Source: an uncultured Eubacterium sp. (lineage in GTDB: Bacteria; Bacillota; Clostridia; Lachnospirales; Lachnospiraceae). Taken from it: 27,341 bases of DNA. Every line of letters begins with the position of its first letter. The first letter of the stretch is position 1. Location of the stretch: the NCBI GenBank assembly GCA_900548465.1, contig URKY01000034.1, forward strand, positions 1 through 27,341. Reading direction: 5' to 3'. The notes under the pieces were generated by a model. The model was not told the origin of the DNA and did not search any database. It saw only the letters and a list, made by a program, of their open reading frames with translations. The position numbers were made by a program, and so were the translations under genes. This document shows positions 16,363 through 23,368 of this stretch, in pieces.

Positions 16363-16962
16363 ATGATAGTTAAAAGTGTTGAATTAGAGACTGTATGTGG
16401 TATTACGAGCAAAATACCGGACAATGTGTTGCCGGAAATTGCCTTTGCTGGAAAATCAAATGTTGGAAAATCTTCATTAATTAATGGACTGGTAAATAGA
16501 AAAGCGTTGGCAAGAACATCTTCATCACCGGGAAAAACCCAGACAATAAATTTTTATAATGTTAATAGAAAACTTTATTTTGTGGATTTACCTGGATACG
16601 GATATGCCAGCGTTTCAAAAGAAGTAAAAGCAAAATGGGGAAAGATGATAGAAAATTATCTTCACAAATCCCCTATGCTTAAGGCGGTATTTTTGCTAAT
16701 TGATATTAGACATGAGCCATCGGTAAACGATGTTAATATGTATGAATGGATTTTGGCAAATGGTTTTGAACCGATTATTATCGCCACAAAGCTTGATAAA
16801 ATAAAAAGAAATCAGATTCAGAAAAATCTGAAAATAATCAGAACGGGATTAAATGTAGTAGAAGGTACGAAAATATTCCCGTTCTCAGCCCAGACAAAAC
16901 AGGGGAAGGATGAAATACTTAACTTTATTGAAAATATAATTAGTGAAGAAGCAGAGGAGTAG
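16363..16962 (+). CDS. engB: EngB/YsxC/YihA ribosome-biogenesis GTPase
   Basis: Two consecutive ATGs occur at 16360 and 16363. GGAG at 16352-16355 is 4 nt from the first and 7 nt from the second, so I prefer 16363 (199 residues). All five GTPase motifs are present: G1 GKSNVGKSS, a G2 Thr in SSPGKTQT, G3 DLPGYG, G4 TKLDK and G5 SAQTK. The length is that of the single-domain EngB family, which is essential for assembly of the 50S subunit. It follows lon by 42 nt and is followed 2 nt later by a DUF4364 gene whose GAGGAG ribosome-binding site lies within the last codons of engB. Confidence 0.96.
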   Translation: MIVKSVELETVCGITSKIPDNVLPEIAFAGKSNVGKSSLINGLVNRKALARTSSSPGKTQTINFYNVNRKLYFVDLPGYGYASVSKEVKAKWGKMIENYLHKSPMLKAVFLLIDIRHEPSVNDVNMYEWILANGFEPIIIATKLDKIKRNQIQKNLKIIRTGLNVVEGTKIFPFSAQTKQGKDEILNFIENIISEEAEE

Positions 16963-16964
16963 AT

Positions 16965-17489
16965 ATGGCGCTTGATACAGAAACACTGTATAAACTTATG
17001 ATTATGCACATGCTTAATAAAGTTGAATTCCCACTTACTAATGATCAGATTACAGAATTCTTTCTGGAAAATGAATATACAAACTATTTTGCAGTTCAAA
17101 AAGCTATCAATGAATTAATTGAAGGGGATTTTATTTTTGCAGATATAAAGAGAAATACATCTTATTATCATTTGACGTCAGAAGGAAGAGAAAACTTTAA
17201 ATTCTTTTCCAACAAGATTCCAAATGATATTATAGATGATTTAGATACATTTCTTATAACTAATAAATATGAATTACGAAATGAGGCCGGTACGGTGTCT
17301 GATTATTACAGGGCGTCTAACGGTGAGTATGTTGTTCATTGTCAGGTTAAGGAAGCAGGGAGTACACTGATAGAATTAAATATAACAACACCTGACAGGG
17401 AATTGGCTTCTAAAATGTGTACTAACTGGGAAGCAATGGAAAATAGTCAGAAGATATATCAGTATATTATAAATAATCTTACAAAATAA
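16965..17489 (+). CDS. DUF4364 family protein, winged-helix-like
   Basis: This 174-residue protein begins 2 nt after engB with GAGGAG ahead of its ATG. The first 80 residues ([20 protein letters not shown] ... [13 protein letters not shown] ... [10 protein letters not shown]) have the pattern of a winged-helix domain, with the final HLTSEGRE resembling the wing of PadR- or MarR-like proteins. The C-terminal half is a mixed alpha/beta domain with no motif that I recognise. I assign DUF4364 from the general sequence pattern. No function is established. Its tight position between a ribosome-assembly GTPase and lepA hints at a link to translation or at simple operon membership. It could be a DNA-binding regulator. 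Confidence 0.75.
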   Translation: MALDTETLYKLMIMHMLNKVEFPLTNDQITEFFLENEYTNYFAVQKAINELIEGDFIFADIKRNTSYYHLTSEGRENFKFFSNKIPNDIIDDLDTFLITNKYELRNEAGTVSDYYRASNGEYVVHCQVKEAGSTLIELNITTPDRELASKMCTNWEAMENSQKIYQYIINNLTK

Positions 17490-17503
17490 TTTGGAGGAAA
17501 GCC

Positions 17504-19318
17504 GTGGCACATATAGATCAGAGTAAAATAAGAAATTTTTGCATAATTGCACATATTGATCATGGAAAATCAACATTAGCGGATAGAATTATTGAGATGA
17601 CAGGTCTCCTTACAAGCAGGGAAATGCAGGCACAGGTTCTTGATAATATGGAGCTTGAGAGGGAACGTGGTATTACGATTAAGTCTCAGGCAGTACGTAC
17701 AGTATATAAGGCAGAGGATGGAGAAGAATATATATTTAACCTTATAGATACACCGGGACATGTGGATTTTAACTATGAGGTTTCAAGAAGTCTTGCAGCC
17801 TGTGACGGAGCTGTGCTGGTTGTAGATGCAGCCCAGGGTGTTGAGGCTCAGACATTGGCAAATGTTTACCTTGCATTAGATCATGACCTGGAGGTTTTTC
17901 CGGTTATTAATAAGATTGATCTGCCATCGGCAGACCCTGAAAGAGTTAAGGCAGAGATAGAAGATGTAATTGGTCTTGAGGCAGAAGATGCACCACTTAT
18001 TTCTGCTAAAACGGGGCTTAACTGTGATCAGGTTTTAGAGGCGATTGTTAAGAACATTCCTGCACCTACAGGAAATCCAGATACACCACTTCAGGCATTG
18101 ATTTTTGACAGCCTATATGATTCATATAAAGGTGTAATTATATTTTGCAGGGTAAAAGAAGGAACCGTGAAAGCAGGAATGAATATAAAGATGATGGCAA
18201 CAGGAGCTACGGCAAACGTTGTTGAAGTCGGATATTTTGGAGCAGGTCAGTTTATTCCATGTGATGAATTATCAGCAGGAATGGTTGGATATATTACTGC
18301 AAGCATCAAAAATGTGGCAGATACAAAAGTGGGTGATACAGTTACTGATGCCGATAATCCATGTAGCGAACCGCTTCCGGGTTATAAGGAAGTTCAGTCA
18401 ATGGTGTACTGCGGAGTATATCCGGCAGATGGAGCCAAATATCCTGACCTTAGGGATGCTCTCGAAAAACTTCAGCTAAATGATGCTGCACTAAAATATG
18501 AACCTGAGACATCAATAGCTTTGGGGTTTGGATTTAGATGTGGATTTTTAGGTCTTTTACATCTGGAAATAATTCAGGAAAGACTAGAGAGAGAGTATGG
18601 ACTTGATCTTGTTACTACGGCACCATCTGTTATATACAAGGTTCACAAAGAAAACGGAGAGGTCATTGAACTTACGAACCCTACTAACTTACCTGATCCA
18701 AGTGAGATTGATTATATGGAAGAACCGATTGTCAGTGCAGAAATAATGGTAACAACTGAATTTATAGGTTCAATTATGGAATTATGTCAGAACAGACGTG
18801 GAAGATATATAGGCATGGAATATGTTGAAGGCTCAAGAGCCCTTCTAAAATATGATATTCCATTAAATGAAATTATTTATGATTTCTTTGATGCCCTTAA
18901 ATCCCGTTCGCGTGGATATGCATCCTTTGACTACGAGTTAAAGGGCTATGAACAGGCTAAACTTGTAAAACTTGACATTCTTATTAACAAGGAAGAAGTG
19001 GACGCACTTTCATTTATTGTTCCGGAGGTTTCTGCTTATGAACGCGGACGTAAAATGTGTGAAAAGTTAAAGAATGAAATTCCAAGGCAGTTATTTGAAG
19101 TTCCTATACAGGCAGCTGTGGGAAGCAAGGTTATTGCCCGTGAAACTGTTAAGGCAATGAGAAAAGACGTTCTGGCAAAATGCTATGGAGGTGATATTTC
19201 CCGAAAGAGAAAACTTCTTGAAAAGCAGAAAGAAGGAAAGAAGAGAATGAGACAGGTAGGTAATGTGGAAATACCACAGTCAGCATTTATGGCAGTCCTT
19301 AAGTTAGATGATGAATAA
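17504..19318 (+). CDS. lepA: Elongation factor 4 (LepA), ribosome-associated GTPase
   Basis: The start is GTG 17504, with TTGGAGGAAA 5-14 nt upstream; no better ATG exists. The 604-residue length is typical. The G domain shows G1 AHIDHGKST (16-24), a G2 ERGITIKS, G3 DTPGHVDF, G4 NKIDLP and G5 SAKTG. Domains II, III and V are followed by the LepA-specific C-terminal domain with the conserved [19 protein letters not shown] end. LepA acts on the ribosome during initiation, stress or back-translocation; its exact role is debated. It is followed 39 nt later by hemW, the widely conserved Firmicute pair. Confidence 0.98.
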   Translation: MAHIDQSKIRNFCIIAHIDHGKSTLADRIIEMTGLLTSREMQAQVLDNMELERERGITIKSQAVRTVYKAEDGEEYIFNLIDTPGHVDFNYEVSRSLAACDGAVLVVDAAQGVEAQTLANVYLALDHDLEVFPVINKIDLPSADPERVKAEIEDVIGLEAEDAPLISAKTGLNCDQVLEAIVKNIPAPTGNPDTPLQALIFDSLYDSYKGVIIFCRVKEGTVKAGMNIKMMATGATANVVEVGYFGAGQFIPCDELSAGMVGYITASIKNVADTKVGDTVTDADNPCSEPLPGYKEVQSMVYCGVYPADGAKYPDLRDALEKLQLNDAALKYEPETSIALGFGFRCGFLGLLHLEIIQERLEREYGLDLVTTAPSVIYKVHKENGEVIELTNPTNLPDPSEIDYMEEPIVSAEIMVTTEFIGSIMELCQNRRGRYIGMEYVEGSRALLKYDIPLNEIIYDFFDALKSRSRGYASFDYELKGYEQAKLVKLDILINKEEVDALSFIVPEVSAYERGRKMCEKLKNEIPRQLFEVPIQAAVGSKVIARETVKAMRKDVLAKCYGGDISRKRKLLEKQKEGKKRMRQVGNVEIPQSAFMAVLKLDDE

Positions 19319-19357
19319 AAAGCAGGACTATAATTAGAAATAAGTAGAGAACAGAAA

Positions 19358-20566
19358 TTGAAAAAATTAGAGATTTATATTCATATTCCTTTTTGTGCAA
19401 AAAAGTGCGACTATTGTGATTTCCTATCAATGAGAGCAGATGAGGGCACAAAAAGAGAATATGTAAATGGATTAATTAGAGAAATTGAATTAAGTAAAGA
19501 TATGATGAAGGGGTATCAGGCAGACACGGTTTTTATTGGTGGTGGTACGCCTTCTATTTTGAGAGAAGACTATATTGAAAAAATAATGCAGACTCTGAAA
19601 GATAATTGTGAACTATCAGAAAATGCTGAAATAACAATAGAGTGTAATCCGGGTATCGTTAATTTGAAAAAACTTGAAATTTACAAAAAGTCAGGGATTA
19701 ACAGAATAAGTTTTGGTCTGCAGTCTGCCAATGATAGTGAGTTGAGGGAACTTGGAAGAATCCACGATTTTGCAGGCTTTGTTGAAAGTTATAAAATGGC
19801 GAGGCAGGCAGGATTTAATAATATTAATGTTGACATTATGAGTGCTTTGCCGGGACAGACACCTGAAAGCTACAGGGATACATTAAACAAAGTTATTGAA
19901 TTAAATCCGGAGCACATTTCCGCGTATAGCCTTATAGTTGAGGACGGTACTCCTATGGAGGAAAGGGTTGAACAAAATCTTGTAACCCTTCCTGATGAAG
20001 ATACCGAAAGGGAAATGTATTATCTTACAAGGGAAATCGCTTTGAAAAATGGCTATAAGAGATATGAAATTTCCAATTATGCAAAGCCGGGATACGAATG
20101 CAGACATAACAAAGGTTACTGGCAGAGAGTAGAATATCTGGGATTCGGGCTTGGTGCGGCATCATTATATCAAAACAAAAGGTACAGCAATGTAAGCGAT
20201 TTGAATGAATACATTGGATTACTTTTAGATGGTGGAAATGATGAAGATTATTATGGTGGAATGGTATATCAGGATGATGTCTGGGATATACAGGAAGATA
20301 CTCTAAATATTCTTCATGGAAAAAATTCCACATTATCCAATAAGGATATGATGGAAGAATTTATGTTCCTGGGCCTTAGAATGACAGAAGGTGTATCTGA
20401 GAAAAAATTCAAAATGGATTTTGGAAGAAACATTGATGCTGTCTATGGAGAGGTAATTGAAAAACTTGAAAAACAGCACCTGCTGGAAAGAAAAGAAGGC
20501 AGAATAAAACTGACGGACAGAGGTGTTGATATAAGTAATTATGTTATGTCAGAATTTTTACTGTAA
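19358..20566 (+). CDS. hemW: Radical SAM protein HemW (heme-chaperone family)
   Basis: The start is TTG 19358. The radical SAM cysteines Cys13, Cys17 and Cys20 (CAKKCDYCDF, the CxxxCxxC of HemW) lie so close to the N-terminus that a later ATG would remove them. The ribosome-binding site (AGTAGAG) is weak, which implies low expression. The 402-residue protein continues with IGGGTPS, which binds SAM, and a C-terminal HemN-like domain. The absence of a fourth Cys after CxxxCxxC argues against the oxidase HemN. HemW binds heme and is often misnamed coproporphyrinogen oxidase. In an anaerobe with little heme, its client is unclear. Confidence 0.93.
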   Translation: MKKLEIYIHIPFCAKKCDYCDFLSMRADEGTKREYVNGLIREIELSKDMMKGYQADTVFIGGGTPSILREDYIEKIMQTLKDNCELSENAEITIECNPGIVNLKKLEIYKKSGINRISFGLQSANDSELRELGRIHDFAGFVESYKMARQAGFNNINVDIMSALPGQTPESYRDTLNKVIELNPEHISAYSLIVEDGTPMEERVEQNLVTLPDEDTEREMYYLTREIALKNGYKRYEISNYAKPGYECRHNKGYWQRVEYLGFGLGAASLYQNKRYSNVSDLNEYIGLLLDGGNDEDYYGGMVYQDDVWDIQEDTLNILHGKNSTLSNKDMMEEFMFLGLRMTEGVSEKKFKMDFGRNIDAVYGEVIEKLEKQHLLERKEGRIKLTDRGVDISNYVMSEFLL

Positions 20567-20593
20567 AGATTAAACTATATTATTGGTGGTGTA

Positions 20594-21226
20594 ATGGAAG
20601 AATATTGTGTTGTTGAAAAATTTGGACAGGGAGAAATCGTAGAAAAGAAATCCAGATTTATTGCCCAGGTTTTTCCAATTAAGGATGAAGAAGAAGCACT
20701 GCTTCAAATCGAAAAAATAAAAAAAGAATATTGGGATGCAAGGCATAACTGTTATGCTTTTGTAGTTGGAAAGAACAATGAAATCCAGAGATTCAGCGAT
20801 GACGGTGAGCCTCAGGGTACAGCCGGGAAACCGATACTTGAAGTGCTTATTAATGGCAATTATCATAACACCCTTATTGTGGTGACAAGGTATTTTGGTG
20901 GAACGCTTCTTGGAACCGGAGGTCTTGTAAGGGCATATGGTCAGTCATCAAAAGCCGGAATAGAAAATGCCACTGTTGCAAAGGTATGTGACGGTGTGAA
21001 TGTCTCTGTGGAAACTGATTATAATTACATTGGAAAGATAAAATATGTCATGGCACAGATGAACATTGAAGCAGCAGAAGAGTATGGTGCCAATGTGAAA
21101 TTAGACATAGATATGAAGAAAACTGATTTTGAAAAGTTTAGAAGTCAGATAGTGGATCTGACAGGTGGGGCAGCAAAATTTAGTGAAGTAAAAAACATAG
21201 AATATAAGGAAACCATTGAAAAATAG
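20594..21226 (+). CDS. yigZ: YigZ/IMPACT family protein
   Basis: This 210-residue protein carries the N-terminal UPF0029/IMPACT domain: KSRFIAQVFPI, the family core DARHNCYAFVVG, then FSDDGEPQGTAGKPIL and VTRYFGGTLLGTGGLVRAYG. A DUF1949-type C-terminal domain (about 140-205) follows. The start ATG has a weak GGTGGT site. Family members resemble domains of translation-factor regulators (yeast Yih1/IMPACT, which bind Gcn1) and bind nucleic acids; the bacterial function is not established. It lies 27 nt after hemW and is followed by typA. Confidence 0.93.
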   Translation: MEEYCVVEKFGQGEIVEKKSRFIAQVFPIKDEEEALLQIEKIKKEYWDARHNCYAFVVGKNNEIQRFSDDGEPQGTAGKPILEVLINGNYHNTLIVVTRYFGGTLLGTGGLVRAYGQSSKAGIENATVAKVCDGVNVSVETDYNYIGKIKYVMAQMNIEAAEEYGANVKLDIDMKKTDFEKFRSQIVDLTGGAAKFSEVKNIEYKETIEK

Positions 21227-21243
21227 CATTATTGTGCTAATAT
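21216..21243 (+). promoter_or_regulatory. Promoter candidate for typA, overlapping the end of yigZ
   Basis: TTGAAA (21216-21221), a 16-nt spacer ending in TGC, and TAATAT (21238-21243) give a plausible extended -10 promoter. Transcription would start near 21250 and give a leader of about 93 nt before typA. A second TATAAT at 21323-21328 would place the start inside the ribosome-binding site and is unlikely. Confidence 0.5.
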
Positions 21244-21287
21244 AGTGGGGGTGCTTTTTCGAAGTGTCATTATAAAAAAGATTAAAA

Positions 21288-21319
21288 TTTATCTGATTTT
21301 TATTATAAAAGCGGATAAA
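21288..21319 (+). promoter_or_regulatory. AU-rich stem-loop in the typA leader
   Basis: TTTATCTG (21288-21295) pairs with CGGATAAA (21312-21319), with one G-U. An inner TTTTA/TAAAA helix (21298-21302 with 21306-21310) closes a 3-nt loop. The AAAGGAG of typA lies 10 nt downstream. A weak AU-rich helix this close to the ribosome-binding site could influence translation. Confidence 0.4.
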
Positions 21320-21342
21320 AGATATAATAAAAGGAGAAAAAA

Positions 21343-23175
21343 ATGATTAGAGAAGACGTAAGAAACATTGCTATTATAGCCCACGTTGACCACGGTAAAA
21401 CAACTTTGGTAGATGAGTTATTAAAGCAGAGCGGTGTTTTTAGGGAAAATCAGGAAGTTGCAGAGAGGGTTATGGATTCAAACGACATTGAGAGAGAACG
21501 TGGAATTACCATTCTTTCAAAGAATACTGCTGTAACTTACAAGAATACAAAGATTAACATTATTGATACACCGGGCCATGCTGATTTCGGTGGAGAAGTT
21601 GAGCGTGTACTTAAAATGGTTAATGGTGTTATTCTTGTGGTTGATGCTTTCGAGGGAGCAATGCCACAGACAAGATTCGTTCTTAAAAAAGCATTGGAAC
21701 TTAGTCTTCCGGTAATTGTTTGCATAAATAAAATTGACAGACCAGAGGCAAGACCAACAGAAGTTATTGACGAAATTCTTGAACTTTTCATTGACTTAGA
21801 TGCCAATGAAGAACAGTTGGAATGTCCATTTGTTTTTGCTTCAGCAAAACAGGGATTTGCAAAACTTGACTTAGATGATCCTGAAGAGGATATGAAACCG
21901 TTATTTGAAACAATCATTGATTATATTCCTGCACCGGAAGGGGATCCGGAAGCAGATACACAGGTTCTTATCAGTACTATCGATTATAATGAATATGTTG
22001 GACGTATCGGTGTTGGCAAAGTTGACAACGGAACAATTAAAGTTAATCAGGATGTTACCCTTGTAAACTATCATGACCCTGAAAATACAAAGAGAGTAAA
22101 AATCAGCAAGCTTTATGAATTTGACGGATTAAATAAAGTGGAAGTGCAGCAGGCAACAGTAGGATCAATTGTTGCTATTTCAGGTGTTGCTGATATTAGT
22201 ATCGGTGATACGATCTGCTCCCTTGATAATCCAAAGCCAATACCATTCCAGAAAATTTCAGAACCTACAATTTCAATGAATTTTATGGTTAATGACAGTC
22301 CTCTTGCAGGTCAGGAAGGAAAATTTGTTACTTCCCGTCATATAAGAGACAGACTTATGAGAGAATTAAATACTGACGTTTCTTTAAGAGTTGAAGAAAC
22401 CGGTGATATGAATGCCTTTAAGGTATCAGGCCGTGGTGAACTTCATTTATCAGTATTGATTGAAAATATGAGACGTGAAGGATACGAATTTGCCGTAAGT
22501 AAGGCAGAGGTTATTTATAAGGAAGATGAACGTGGAAAGAAATTGGAACCAATGGAAATCTGCTACATCGACGTTCCTGATGAATTTTCAGGAGCAATTA
22601 TCCAGAAGTTAAGTAACAGAAAAGGTGAACTTCAGGGAATGGCACCTACAAATGACGGATATACCCGTTTGGAATTCTCAATTCCATCCCGTGGATTAAT
22701 CGGATACAGAGGACAGTTTATGACAGACACAAAGGGTAACGGAATTATGAACACTGTATTTGATGAATATGGTCCATACAAGGGAGAAATTCAGTACAGA
22801 AAACAGGGATCTCTTATTGCTTTTGAAGCTGGTGAAGCTATCACATATGGTCTTTTCAATGCTCAGGAGCGTGGAACTTTATTTATCGGACCGGGTGAAA
22901 AAGTTTATTCGGGAATGATTGTAGGAGAAACAGGAAGAGCTGAAGACATTGAAGTAAATGTATGTAAGACAAAGCATTTGTCAAATACAAGAACTTCAAG
23001 TTCTGATGAAGCATTAAGACTTGTACCAAAGAAGGAACTTAGTCTTGAACAGGCTCTGGAATATATTGATACAGATGAATTACTTGAAATTACACCTGAA
23101 AGTCTTAGAATCAGAAAGAAGATTCTTGATCCTACACTTAGAAAGAGAGCAAATATCAGAAAACAAAATAGCTAA
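21343..23175 (+). CDS. typA: TypA/BipA, ribosome-binding translational GTPase
   Basis: ATG 21343 follows AAAGGAG (21330-21336). The 610-residue protein is full length. G1 is AHVDHGKTT (13-21), followed by ERGITILSKN, G3 DTPGHADFGGE, G4 CINKIDRPEA and G5 ASAKQG, then EF-G-like domains II, III and V and the TypA-specific C-terminal domain (ITPESLRIRKKILDPTLRKR). The protein binds 70S ribosomes and supports 50S assembly, especially in the cold or under stress. A candidate promoter overlaps yigZ and a perfect terminator follows, so it can be expressed alone or as the end of the long block. Two related GTPases (lepA, typA) lie only 2 kb apart but are distinct families. Confidence 0.97.
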   Translation: MIREDVRNIAIIAHVDHGKTTLVDELLKQSGVFRENQEVAERVMDSNDIERERGITILSKNTAVTYKNTKINIIDTPGHADFGGEVERVLKMVNGVILVVDAFEGAMPQTRFVLKKALELSLPVIVCINKIDRPEARPTEVIDEILELFIDLDANEEQLECPFVFASAKQGFAKLDLDDPEEDMKPLFETIIDYIPAPEGDPEADTQVLISTIDYNEYVGRIGVGKVDNGTIKVNQDVTLVNYHDPENTKRVKISKLYEFDGLNKVEVQQATVGSIVAISGVADISIGDTICSLDNPKPIPFQKISEPTISMNFMVNDSPLAGQEGKFVTSRHIRDRLMRELNTDVSLRVEETGDMNAFKVSGRGELHLSVLIENMRREGYEFAVSKAEVIYKEDERGKKLEPMEICYIDVPDEFSGAIIQKLSNRKGELQGMAPTNDGYTRLEFSIPSRGLIGYRGQFMTDTKGNGIMNTVFDEYGPYKGEIQYRKQGSLIAFEAGEAITYGLFNAQERGTLFIGPGEKVYSGMIVGETGRAEDIEVNVCKTKHLSNTRTSSSDEALRLVPKKELSLEQALEYIDTDELLEITPESLRIRKKILDPTLRKRANIRKQNS

Positions 23176-23204
23176 TAAATGTATTGGTATGGTGAGTATA
23201 TATA

Positions 23205-23247
23205 CCCCGGAGATTGTGTAAGTAGTGACACAATCTCCGGGGTTTTT
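23205..23247 (+). terminator. Strong intrinsic terminator after typA
   Basis: A 15-bp perfect stem (23205-23219 with 23228-23242, starting CCCCGG) with an 8-nt loop is followed by TTTTT (23243-23247). It closes the block that starts at the tig promoter. Confidence 0.95.
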
Positions 23248-23277
23248 ATGTTGCCTGATGTAAATAAAAAAAATATA

Positions 23278-23305
23278 TTGACAAAATTGTATTAATGATT
23301 ATAAT
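23278..23305 (+). promoter_or_regulatory. Consensus promoter of the ABC transporter gene
   Basis: A perfect TTGACA (23278-23283), a 16-nt spacer and a perfect TATAAT (23300-23305) form the strongest promoter in the window. The start would be near 23312. The operator described in the next entry overlaps the spacer, the -10 and the start, so this promoter is probably repressed by default. Confidence 0.85.
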
Positions 23306-23318
23306 ACAAAATGTATTA
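23287..23318 (+). promoter_or_regulatory. Operator: three alternating TGTATTA half-sites over the promoter
   Basis: TTGTATTA (23287-23294) and TAATACAA (23302-23309) form a perfect inverted repeat with a 7-nt spacer. TAATACA (23302-23308) and TGTATTA (23312-23318) form a second perfect inverted repeat with a 3-nt spacer. The two outer half-sites are direct repeats 24 nt apart. The arrangement covers the spacer, the -10 and the start site, which suits a dimeric repressor. No regulator gene is adjacent in this window. Confidence 0.65.
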
Positions 23319-23368
23319 ATTAAAATAGTTCAATTAATATAGACGATTAAAAGAGTAGGAGAAAATTT

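Noticed and set aside
15996..16424. A 142-residue minus-strand reading frame at the end of lon
   Set aside because: It lies opposite the catalytic domain of Lon and the start of engB, both of which have complete motifs; it has no recognisable domain.
21323..21328. TATAAT directly before typA as its promoter
   Set aside because: Transcription would begin inside the ribosome-binding site, and no -35 is present.
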